Positions 1-5,628 of a stretch of DNA of 10,973 bases are shown here, in pieces. Position 1 is the stretch's first letter, and every line of letters begins with the position of its first letter. Location: assembly GCA_964501315.1 (NCBI GenBank), contig CAZCSO010000034.1:1-10973 (forward strand), given 5' to 3'. The notes under the pieces were generated by a model that searched no databases, was not told the DNA's origin, and saw only the letters and a list, made by a program, of their open reading frames with translations. The DNA comes from UBA5603 sp964501315. Lineage in GTDB: Bacteria; Bacillota_I; Bacilli_A; Izemoplasmatales; Hujiaoplasmataceae. Position numbers and translations under genes: made by a program.

Positions 1-1007
1 AAAAAATGACCGTAGAGCTGGATCATCCGTTTATCCTCCTCTTCGATCAGAAAATTTCGAACCTCAAAGACCTTCTACCGGTTCTTGAACAGGTTCAGAA
101 AAGCTCGCGCCCGCTGCTTATCATTGCCGAAGACGTCGAAGGGGAAGCCCTCGCGACCCTGGTCGTCAACAAACTCCGCGGTATTCTCAACATCACCGCG
201 GTCAAAGCTCCGGGATTCGGCGATCGCCGCAAAGCGATGCTGCAGGATATTGCGGTCCTCACGGGCGGTCAGGTGATCAGCGAAGAGATCGGACGCACAC
301 TCGAGAGCGCTACGATCGCCGACCTTGGTAACGCCGCACGCGTCGTCATCAGCAAAGACAACACGACGATCGTCGACGGTGCGGGAGACAAAGCGATGGT
401 CGAAGCGCGCATCAAGGAGATCCGTACCCAGATCGAAGCGACCACCAGCGAATACGACAAAGAAAAACTCCAGGAACGTCTGGCGAAACTGGCGGGCGGC
501 GTAGCGGTCATCAAAGTCGGTGCCGCGACCGAAACCGAAATGAAAGAGAAAAAAGACCGCGTCGACGACGCCCTCTCTGCGACCAAAGCGGCCGTTGAAG
601 AAGGGATCGTCATCGGAGGCGGTGCGGCCCTGATCCGTGCGGCGGCCAAAGTCAACCTCGATCTTGCCGGGGATCAGAAAATCGGATGCGAAATCATCCT
701 CCGCGCGATCAAGGCTCCGGTCAAACAGATCGCCGACAATGCGGGATACGACGCGGGTGTCGTCGTCAACACGATCGCGACCGCTACGAGCGAAAACATC
801 GGCTTCAACGCCGCGACCGGCGAATACGTCGACATGTTCGAAGCGGGTATCATCGATCCGCTTAAAGTGGAGCGCGTAGCGCTCACCAACGCGGTATCGG
901 TCTCCAGTCTCCTCCTGACCACCGAAGCGACGATCCACGAGATCAAAGAAGACAAACCTGCCATGCCGGACATGGGCGGCATGGGCGGAATGCCGGGTAT
1001 GATGTGA
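1..1007 (+). CDS. groEL: Chaperonin GroEL (Hsp60), 3' part only
   Basis: C-terminal part of the 60-kDa chaperonin that folds cytosolic proteins in an ATP-driven double ring with GroES. The reading frame is open to the left edge (first full codon at position 3), so the ATG at position 6 is an internal methionine, not the start. Roughly 335 of about 545 residues are present: the second half of the apical domain (AEDVEGEALATLVVNKLRG, then KAPGFGDRRKAMLQDIA), the return intermediate segment (KLAGGVAVIKVGAATE, MKEKKDRVDDAL) and the C-terminal equatorial domain (EEGIVIGGGAALIRAA). It ends in the usual Gly-Met-rich tail (MGGMGGMPGMM). The stretch LTNAVSVSSLLLTTEATIHEIKEDKPAMPDM resembles Campylobacter GroEL more than the E. 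coli protein. The frame is intact with no sign of damage. groES would be expected to the left, outside the window. Confidence 0.98.
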   Translation, partial: KMTVELDHPFILLFDQKISNLKDLLPVLEQVQKSSRPLLIIAEDVEGEALATLVVNKLRGILNITAVKAPGFGDRRKAMLQDIAVLTGGQVISEEIGRTLESATIADLGNAARVVISKDNTTIVDGAGDKAMVEARIKEIRTQIEATTSEYDKEKLQERLAKLAGGVAVIKVGAATETEMKEKKDRVDDALSATKAAVEEGIVIGGGAALIRAAAKVNLDLAGDQKIGCEIILRAIKAPVKQIADNAGYDAGVVVNTIATATSENIGFNAATGEYVDMFEAGIIDPLKVERVALTNAVSVSSLLLTTEATIHEIKEDKPAMPDMGGMGGMPGMM

Positions 1008-1018
1008 GTTCGCTCTAA

Positions 1019-1042
1019 GAAACGCCAACTGCTTGGCGTTTC
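1019..1042 (+). terminator. Strong stem-loop just after groEL, possible terminator
   Basis: A perfect 10-bp inverted repeat: arm GAAACGCCAA (1019-1028), tetraloop CTGC (1029-1032), arm TTGGCGTTTC (1033-1042). It begins 11 nt after the groEL stop codon, where a terminator is expected. No T-run follows (the next bases are GGCGAACG), so it is not a textbook intrinsic terminator. It could instead protect the 3' end of the mRNA or pause polymerase. The right arm can also pair with the following CGAAAC (see findings). Confidence 0.5.
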
Positions 1043-1044
1043 GG

Positions 1045-1104
1045 CGAACGAAACCAAAAGCGTTGTACCGAAGGTACCGCTGGCGGCTTAGTATAAAATA
1101 GCAA
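1045..1104. repeat. Structured intergenic repeat, copy A
   Basis: First of two diverged copies, about 76 nt apart, in the gap after groEL. The shared core is CGAACGAAAC followed by an AGCGTTGT / GGCGTTGT block. After it come a short hairpin, a second GC-rich mini-hairpin, then GGCTT and an A-rich run with AAAAT. In this copy the first hairpin is GTACC-GAA-GGTAC (1065-1077). No open reading frame or tRNA-like fold explains it. It looks like a dispersed intergenic element, but only two copies are visible here. Confidence 0.5.
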
Positions 1105-1120
1105 TCCCGTCGCGCTTGCC

Positions 1121-1179
1121 CGAACGAAACCGTAGGCGTTGTGCGTAGCACTGCCGAAGGCTTCAGAACAAAATGAAAA
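1121..1179. repeat. Structured intergenic repeat, copy B
   Basis: Second copy of the element described for 1045-1104. It starts with the same CGAACGAAAC (1121-1130), then GGCGTTGT (1135-1142). Its first hairpin is GTGC-GTA-GCAC (1141-1151), occupying the place of the GTACC/GGTAC hairpin of copy A but built from other bases. A GCC-GAA-GGC mini-hairpin (1153-1161) and GGCTT...AAAAT follow. The stems differ in sequence while pairing is kept, which suggests that the fold matters. Confidence 0.5.
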
Positions 1180-1246
1180 CAAACAGGTTTTAAACTGCTA
1201 AAAACTGTAAAATACCAACATTTTCACCCCTTTCCCCTCCACACGC

Positions 1247-1252
1247 TATAAT
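1247..1252 (+). promoter_or_regulatory. Putative -10 box for the small membrane protein gene
   Basis: A perfect TATAAT lies 28 nt before the ATG at 1281, giving a leader of about 20 nt. No good TTGACA-like -35 is seen; the upstream stretch is C/T-rich with TTTTCA. A weak -35 is common for sigma-70 promoters in Campylobacterota. An AAAGAG ribosome binding site at 1270-1275 sits 5 nt before the ATG. Confidence 0.5.
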
Positions 1253-1280
1253 ACGAACCATCTCACGCTAAAGAGTCCTC

Positions 1281-1559
1281 ATGGAACTTTCACTTACCGA
1301 CCTCATCGGTATTTTCGGAGTCGTACTCATCGTCATCGCCTACATCCTGCTGCAGGTCGAAAAAATGGACGCGCGGGATCTGAGTTTTTCACTGCTCAAC
1401 GCGATCGGTGCACTGTTGATCATCGTCTCGCTGATGTTTGACTGGAATCTGGCATCGTTTCTGATGGAGTTCATCTGGCTGATGATCAGTTTTTACGGTA
1501 TTCTGAAGTATTTTAAAGTACGCAAGAATGCCGCCGCAAGCGACGGCTTGGAAGATTAG
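1281..1559 (+). CDS. Small three-helix membrane protein, CBU_0592-like family
   Basis: Hypothetical inner-membrane protein of 92 residues. Three hydrophobic helices are visible: about residues 8-26 (IGIFGVVLIVIAYILLQV), 38-53 (LLNAIGALLIIVSLMF) and 57-78 (LASFLMEFIWLMISFYGILKYF). A short polar, partly basic tail (KVRKNAAASDGLED) follows. The pattern of an N-terminal helix with a polar KMDARDL turn, then LLNAIGALL, then a Trp-containing third helix matches my memory of the small CBU_0592-like bacterial membrane proteins, whose function is unknown. It has its own TATAAT and AAAGAG signals, so it is a real, separately transcribed gene. The last four bases overlap the end of the convergent DUF475 gene. 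I cannot assign a function. Confidence 0.85.
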   Translation: MELSLTDLIGIFGVVLIVIAYILLQVEKMDARDLSFSLLNAIGALLIIVSLMFDWNLASFLMEFIWLMISFYGILKYFKVRKNAAASDGLED

Positions 1560-2536
1560 AGGGATTCGTTGGCTCTTTTGTTTTCCCAGACAGAATGCAA
1601 AAAGGCGATCAGGATCAGTCCGATTCCGATTGTCCCCGTCACGAGTTCGCTGACGTGCATCGTAATCTTCATCAGCATGATCAGCGCGAGGATACCGATC
1701 GCGTAGTGGGCGCCGTGTTCGAGATAGCGGAAATGCGAGAGGGTTTTATGCTCGACAAAATAGATGGTCATACTCCGCACGAACATCGCTCCGACACCAA
1801 GACCGATCATAATGATGAAAATGTTGCTGGTAAGCGCAAACGCCCCGATGACGCCGTCGAAACTGAAACTGGCGTCCAACACTTCGAGGTAAACGAAGCC
1901 AGCGATCCCGCTCTTGACCGTTTCGGAAGAGAGGAAATGGTCCAGCATCCCCAGCAGGGAGTGCAGCAGTACACCGTACATGAAGGCCTGAACGATCCCG
2001 AAATCCTGCGTGATGTGCCCCAGCGCAATCCCGACCATGATAGCCGTGATAAGCTCGATGTTGTTGACACTGGAGGCTTTTTCCATGAATCTGGAACCTT
2101 CGACGAAGGTCACCCATTTGATGTCCTTTTCCTCAAAGAAAAAGTCCAGAAACACCATCAGCAAGAACGCTCCCCCGAACGCGAAAATCGTCCCCTCGGT
2201 CGTTTTGAGCACCTTTTCGTACTCATCGGGCTGATTCATCGCCACCTGAAGGGTTTCGATCATCCCCATGCCCGTCACAAACGACACGATCGCCAGCGGG
2301 AACACCAGACGCATTCCGAACACCGCGATGGGGATACCGAAGAGGATAAACCGTTTCTGCCAAATCGGGTCCATCGTCTCCAGCACCTTGGCATTGACGA
2401 CGGAATTGTCAAACGAGAGTGAAATCTCCAATACCGTCAACAAAAAGGTGATGTACACCGCGGCCAGGCCGCCCAGAAAATACGCTGTAATCAGACCGAT
2501 GGCCATGATTGCGAACGAACTGTAAAAGTAACGCAT
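1556..2536 (-). CDS. DUF475 / TerC-like integral membrane protein
   Basis: Multi-pass inner-membrane protein of 326 residues, matching the DUF475 family related to TerC/YkoY. It has about nine hydrophobic stretches. Two related acidic motifs give an internal repeat: EISLSFDNSVVNA (about 37-49) and EVLDASFSFDGVIGAFA (about 218-234). In TerC-type proteins such motifs are thought to be tied to metal-ion handling (tellurite or manganese export in relatives). The substrate here is unknown. Start choice: the longest frame begins with ATG at 2542, but GAGG lies directly against that ATG. It is 6 nt from the second ATG at 2536, which I prefer, giving MRYFYSS. The gene lies after the oxygenase gene on the same strand with a gap of about 70 nt holding its own promoter-like box. 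Its stop overlaps the stop of the convergent small gene. Confidence 0.9.
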   Translation of the reverse strand: MRYFYSSFAIMAIGLITAYFLGGLAAVYITFLLTVLEISLSFDNSVVNAKVLETMDPIWQKRFILFGIPIAVFGMRLVFPLAIVSFVTGMGMIETLQVAMNQPDEYEKVLKTTEGTIFAFGGAFLLMVFLDFFFEEKDIKWVTFVEGSRFMEKASSVNNIELITAIMVGIALGHITQDFGIVQAFMYGVLLHSLLGMLDHFLSSETVKSGIAGFVYLEVLDASFSFDGVIGAFALTSNIFIIMIGLGVGAMFVRSMTIYFVEHKTLSHFRYLEHGAHYAIGILALIMLMKITMHVSELVTGTIGIGLILIAFLHSVWENKRANESL

Positions 2537-2564
2537 CTGCATCCTCGTTATAATTGATGGAGAA

Positions 2565-2570
2565 ATTATA
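2565..2570 (-). promoter_or_regulatory. Putative -10 box for the DUF475 gene
   Basis: Read on the minus strand, the very AT-rich gap between the oxygenase gene and the DUF475 gene contains TATAAT at 2570-2565, about 28 nt before the preferred ATG at 2536. No convincing -35 is seen. The gap is uniformly AT-rich, so a chance match is possible. If real, the DUF475 gene need not depend on the upstream cluster. Confidence 0.35.
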
Positions 2571-2608
2571 ACTTATAACCGGAAATTGGTTTCGTCTTTT
2601 TAATCTTT

Positions 2609-3304
2609 TTAAAAGTGGGCATCGTGCCACTGTACGAGTGAGAGGCGGAATCCCTCTTTAACCGGAAGTACTTCATGAGAGAAATAGGGGTTGGAAAGAA
2701 ACACGACCATATCCCCCGCTTCGGGACGCAGCGTAATCGTGTTTCCCGACTCGTCGCAAAGGTAGTTGAAAAGCAGTTCTCCTCCGCTGAAGTGGTCCGT
2801 ATCGGTCGGATGGGGGGTGTAAGAGGTCGTAAACAACACCGTCGTGAGCTTCCGCTCCGGGGCGACGGCGCGAAATCCTATCGTGTTCCCCTCACTGTCG
2901 CGCAGTTCGCTCGAATCGTCCGAGTGCCGGACGTAAAACGATCCGGGCCCATACCCCAGGACCTGCACATCGGTCCCACCCCCCAGCGAGAGGGCAAAAA
3001 ATTGTTCAATTTCCGTGCGAACCGCGGCAAAACAGGCCTCATACACCGCACGATGGCCGGGGGTCAGCGTATGGATATCGGTCTTACGGATCGCCGTGTC
3101 GAGCGATTTTCCCCGAAGTTCTGCGGCTACCCCGTCGCGGTCCGCCAACGCAGACTCGGTGATGGCACGGCACTCTGCGGGGCTTAGAACCCCTTCGAGC
3201 ACCATGTAGGGAAAATCGCGGTAGGGGTTGGGAAGACGTTTGGTGGGTATCTCCATCCCCAGCAGCTCGTCACGGGCGTAAACGTAGTTGCTGATCCGAT
3301 GCAT
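2609..3304 (-). CDS. 2OG-Fe(II) oxygenase (prolyl-4-hydroxylase-like)
   Basis: Protein of 231 residues with the double-stranded beta-helix signature of non-heme iron, 2-oxoglutarate-dependent dioxygenases. Visible motifs are the HxD iron ligands His127 and Asp129 (FYVRHSDDS), the FSGGELLF strand (172-179), and AGDMVVFLS followed by the third iron ligand His210 (YFSHEV). Arg220 (GFRLSLVQW) is positioned to bind the 2-oxoglutarate carboxylate. All catalytic residues are present, so an active enzyme is expected. The substrate cannot be read from sequence. C-terminal motifs resemble P4H-type and PiuC/YbiX-type hydroxylases; the latter sit beside TonB-dependent iron receptor genes in other proteobacteria. 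It follows exbD by 3 nt and lacks a strong ribosome binding site, suggesting coupled translation. An internal ATG at 3256 is possible but has no better signal. There is no signal peptide, so it should be cytoplasmic. Confidence 0.88.
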   Translation of the reverse strand: MHRISNYVYARDELLGMEIPTKRLPNPYRDFPYMVLEGVLSPAECRAITESALADRDGVAAELRGKSLDTAIRKTDIHTLTPGHRAVYEACFAAVRTEIEQFFALSLGGGTDVQVLGYGPGSFYVRHSDDSSELRDSEGNTIGFRAVAPERKLTTVLFTTSYTPHPTDTDHFSGGELLFNYLCDESGNTITLRPEAGDMVVFLSNPYFSHEVLPVKEGFRLSLVQWHDAHF

Positions 3305-3307
3305 GGT

Positions 3308-3694
3308 TTACTTTTTGTCGGTGACGATGTAGAGCTGCTCGTGCCCGAGACGTTTAAGAACGTCCATAACGCCGACAAAGTTCTGGAATGCGGCCTCTTT
3401 GTCGCTGTAGAGGACCACCGTCATCTCCTTGCCCCCCCGGATCACTTGTTGTTCGAACTGTTCCAGGCTCACCTGCGTCTTCTCGTCAATCCACAGCGTC
3501 CCGTCTTTTTTGATCGTAAGCTTCAGCTCGCTGGGCTTATGCTCGGCCGAAGCGCCTTTGGCTTCGGGGAGATCGACGGGGATCAGTCCCGTTTTGACGA
3601 ACGTCGCGGTGGTAAGTACCATCACCAGCAACACCAGCATGATGTCGATGAAGGGGATGACGTTGATCGAATCGATCCGTTTCATTTTCTTCAT
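3308..3694 (-). CDS. exbD: ExbD/TolR biopolymer transport protein
   Basis: Protein of 128 residues. It has a short basic cytoplasmic N-terminus (MKKMKRIDSI), one transmembrane helix (about 12-32, VIPFIDIMLVLLVMVLTTATF) and a periplasmic domain ending in DKK. Asp17 within the helix is the conserved acidic residue needed for proton-driven force generation in ExbD/TolR. It should work with ExbB in the inner membrane to turn proton-motive force into movement of a TonB-type partner. AAAGGA lies 6 nt before the ATG. It starts 3 nt after the exbB stop. The length (128) is close to the H. pylori ExbD (about 133). TolR is the alternative name; the short ExbB next to it and the absence of tolA, tolB or pal nearby favour ExbD. 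Confidence 0.93.
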   Translation of the reverse strand: MKKMKRIDSINVIPFIDIMLVLLVMVLTTATFVKTGLIPVDLPEAKGASAEHKPSELKLTIKKDGTLWIDEKTQVSLEQFEQQVIRGGKEMTVVLYSDKEAAFQNFVGVMDVLKRLGHEQLYIVTDKK

Positions 3695-3697
3695 CGG

Positions 3698-4144
3698 TTA
3701 TCCTTTGGTTTTGTTTTGGATTTCCCAACGGGTGATGATCTTTTCCATTTTCCGCAGCAGGATATTGTAGAACACGATCGAGGGGATCGCGACCACCAGC
3801 CCCATCGCCGTTGCCTTAAGCGCCAGGGCCAGCCCCGTCATAATCTTTTTAGGATCGACCGCACCGGCGTCTCCCAGGGCATAAAAAGTGATCATAATCC
3901 CCAAAACCGTTCCCAGAAGCCCTACGTAAGGGGCGTTCGATCCGATCGTCGCAATGGTGCTGACGTTGTTCCCAAGATCCAGCTCGAGCTCCTCTTTCGT
4001 CTCGTAATCCCCGATGCGGATCGACCCGTAGGTCATCAGACGCTCGATAAAAAACCACAGCGACACGACGCTCATCACCACCAAAATCCCGATTACTCCG
4101 TAGTCAAGTGCCTGTTCCGCCCACGTAAGCCAACTGTTATCCAT
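3698..4144 (-). CDS. exbB: ExbB/TolQ-type proton channel protein, short form
   Basis: Inner-membrane MotA/TolQ/ExbB family protein of 148 residues, the partner of ExbD in the energy-transducing complex. Three helices are visible: about 16-34 (GVIGILVVMSVVSLWFFIE), 72-91 (PYVGLLGTVLGIMITFYALG) and 103-128 (TGLALALKATAMGLVVAIPSIVFYN). The last two carry the family's hallmark GLLGTVLG and LKATAMGLVVAIP motifs. It is much shorter than E. coli ExbB (244) but similar to the H. pylori protein (about 150). The frame is open further upstream, to 4306. The start at 4144 fits because AAGGAG lies 9 nt before that ATG and the protein then begins like its relatives. It overlaps the end of the kinase gene by 8 nt. 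Confidence 0.93.
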   Translation of the reverse strand: MDNSWLTWAEQALDYGVIGILVVMSVVSLWFFIERLMTYGSIRIGDYETKEELELDLGNNVSTIATIGSNAPYVGLLGTVLGIMITFYALGDAGAVDPKKIMTGLALALKATAMGLVVAIPSIVFYNILLRKMEKIITRWEIQNKTKG

Positions 4145-5012
4145 TCTGTTTTTCTCCTTTTTTAAATTCAAGTTTGACGCACGTCCCCTCCCCCGGTCGG
4201 GAAGCGACATGCAATCCGATGCCGTGACGGTCGCAATAACGTTTGACCAGTCCCAGGCCGATCCCGTACCCCGCCATCGCATCATCGCTTTGGTAATAAC
4301 GATCATAGATCCGCATCAGGGTGATCTCGTCCATCCCCTTTCCCCTGTCGCAGATGCTGAGGGTATTGGACTCCATAACGATCGAAATGACGGGGGACTG
4401 GGCAGAGTACTTGATCCCGTTTTCAACGAGATTGTCGATCACCTTTCCCAATCCTATCCGGTCGCATTCCACGTTGTGGGGCACGGTACGCACTTCCCAC
4501 GCCGTCCCGGGGTAGAGGGGACGGAGAAAATCGAGCCGTTCGCGAACCGCCGATTCGAGATCGAACGCTTCGATCCGCTCACGTTCCATCTGCTTTTTGA
4601 TCAAATAATCGAGCTCATTATACCGTTCTTTGAGCATCGTTGCCGCCGTCTCGATCCGTTCGAGCCGCTTGAGGCTTTTTTCGTCGGTATTCGTTTTACG
4701 AAGCATCTCTACGTTGGCGGTGATGGTGTTCACCGGGAGATTAAGCTCGTGCAGCGTCTCTTTCGAGAGGCGTTCGAGATGGTCAAAATGTTCTCTGAGC
4801 GGATCGAGGGCGATTTTGGCCAGGATCCTTCCCACCCCGACGGTTACGAGCAGCACCCCCAGGGCAATCACCCCCCACTGCTGAAACCCGATCACCTGAT
4901 GCAGGTAATAGATCCCTCCGACCAGTACCGCCGTCGTGAAAACGTACAGCGACGTGAGGGCGATTTCGACACTACGGAACAAGCCGATACCCCACGCCGC
5001 GAATGTTGACAA
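4137..5012 (-). CDS. Two-component sensor histidine kinase
   Basis: Membrane histidine kinase of about 291 residues. Two closely spaced transmembrane helices (about 15-40 and 46-64) are joined by only a few residues, so there is no periplasmic sensor domain and no clear PAS or full HAMP domain. The dimerisation and phosphoacceptor helix carries His88 in LSKETLHELNLPVNTI, an unusual H-box in place of the common HELRTPL. The ATPase domain is intact: N-box DNLVENGIKYS (193-203), G1 DRGKGM (222-227) and G2 GYGIGLGLVK (248-257). It follows and overlaps the response regulator gene, its likely partner. The start is uncertain: TTG at 5012 (GGAG 4 nt upstream) gives a 41-nt overlap with the regulator gene, while TTG at 4982 would give 11 nt. 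No ATG fits. The stimulus must be membrane-borne, intracellular or passed by another protein. Confidence 0.9.
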   Translation of the reverse strand: MSTFAAWGIGLFRSVEIALTSLYVFTTAVLVGGIYYLHQVIGFQQWGVIALGVLLVTVGVGRILAKIALDPLREHFDHLERLSKETLHELNLPVNTITANVEMLRKTNTDEKSLKRLERIETAATMLKERYNELDYLIKKQMERERIEAFDLESAVRERLDFLRPLYPGTAWEVRTVPHNVECDRIGLGKVIDNLVENGIKYSAQSPVISIVMESNTLSICDRGKGMDEITLMRIYDRYYQSDDAMAGYGIGLGLVKRYCDRHGIGLHVASRPGEGTCVKLEFKKGEKQNG

Positions 5013-5628
5013 TCCGCTCCGAGCCGATCTCCTGCTTGAGACGGTTGATATAGACCCGCACCGCCCCTTCGCTGATCATTTCCGACGGGCTCCACAACGC
5101 ATCCATAATCATCTCTTTCGTGACAATCTCTCCCACGTTTTGGATGAACAGCGCCATGAGCTGGTATTCTTTGAGGGTAAAAGGGATCTCTTTGTCACCG
5201 AGCATCACGCATTTGTGCCGCTCGTCGATGCACAAATCCCCCGCACACCGTCGGGTATTCCCCTTGCTCCGGCGCAGAAGGGCATGGACCCGGACGATCA
5301 GTTCCTCCGTATCAAAAGGCTTTTTCAGGTAATCTTCGGCACCGATTTCGAACGCTTCGGAGAGCACTCCCGTCTCCTGATGGGAAGTGAGATAAATCGT
5401 GGGGGTCATATCGTTGGCGCGCCGGAGTTCACGCAGCAGGGAGAGGCCATCGATCAGCGGAACGTTGATGTCAAGCAGGTACAGATCGAAATGGTTGACA
5501 TAGGTTGCGTCCAGCGCTTCCTGGCCGTTGCGGCAAAAACAGACCTCGAATCCTTCTTCCTCCAATAAATCGGCGATCGATTCGCCGAACAGGAGGTCGT
5601 CTTCGAGGAGGAGGATTTTAGTCGACAC
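4972..5628 (-). CDS. OmpR/PhoB-family response regulator
   Basis: DNA-binding response regulator of 218 residues. The receiver domain (1-118) has the acidic pocket Asp10/Asp11, phosphoacceptor Asp53 (LLDINVP), Thr81 (YLTSH) and Lys103 (LKKPF). The C-terminal winged helix (about 125-218) ends in EGAVRVYINRLKQEIGSERIVNIRGVGYRLVP, typical of OmpR/PhoB-type regulators. The receiver is expected to be phosphorylated by the kinase encoded directly downstream. Start codon is GTG at 5628, giving MSTKILLLEDD, the normal beginning of such proteins. It lies inside the last codons of pyrC (11-nt overlap), with only a weak GAG as ribosome binding site, so coupled translation with pyrC is likely. Target genes are not visible, though exbB/exbD downstream are candidates. 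Confidence 0.95.
   Translation of the reverse strand: MSTKILLLEDDLLFGESIADLLEEEGFEVCFCRNGQEALDATYVNHFDLYLLDINVPLIDGLSLLRELRRANDMTPTIYLTSHQETGVLSEAFEIGAEDYLKKPFDTEELIVRVHALLRRSKGNTRRCAGDLCIDERHKCVMLGDKEIPFTLKEYQLMALFIQNVGEIVTKEMIMDALWSPSEMISEGAVRVYINRLKQEIGSERIVNIRGVGYRLVP

Noticed and set aside
75..1151. Long open frame of 358 codons on the minus strand opposite groEL
   Set aside because: It is the complement of a clearly real, conserved gene in GC-rich codons; the translation is Arg/Asp/Phe-rich and has no recognisable motif. It is a shadow frame.
1008..1280. CRISPR array or tRNA in the gap after groEL
   Set aside because: Only two imperfect copies exist, with no regular short spacers, and no cloverleaf or CCA end can be drawn.
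1595..2422. Plus-strand open frame opposite the DUF475 gene
   Set aside because: Low-complexity His/Asp/Glu-rich translation, complement of a membrane protein gene; shadow frame.
4145..4306. A 54-residue N-terminal extension of ExbB
   Set aside because: It lies within the kinase gene in another frame, is not hydrophobic or conserved, and the ATG at 4144 has its own AAGGAG site.
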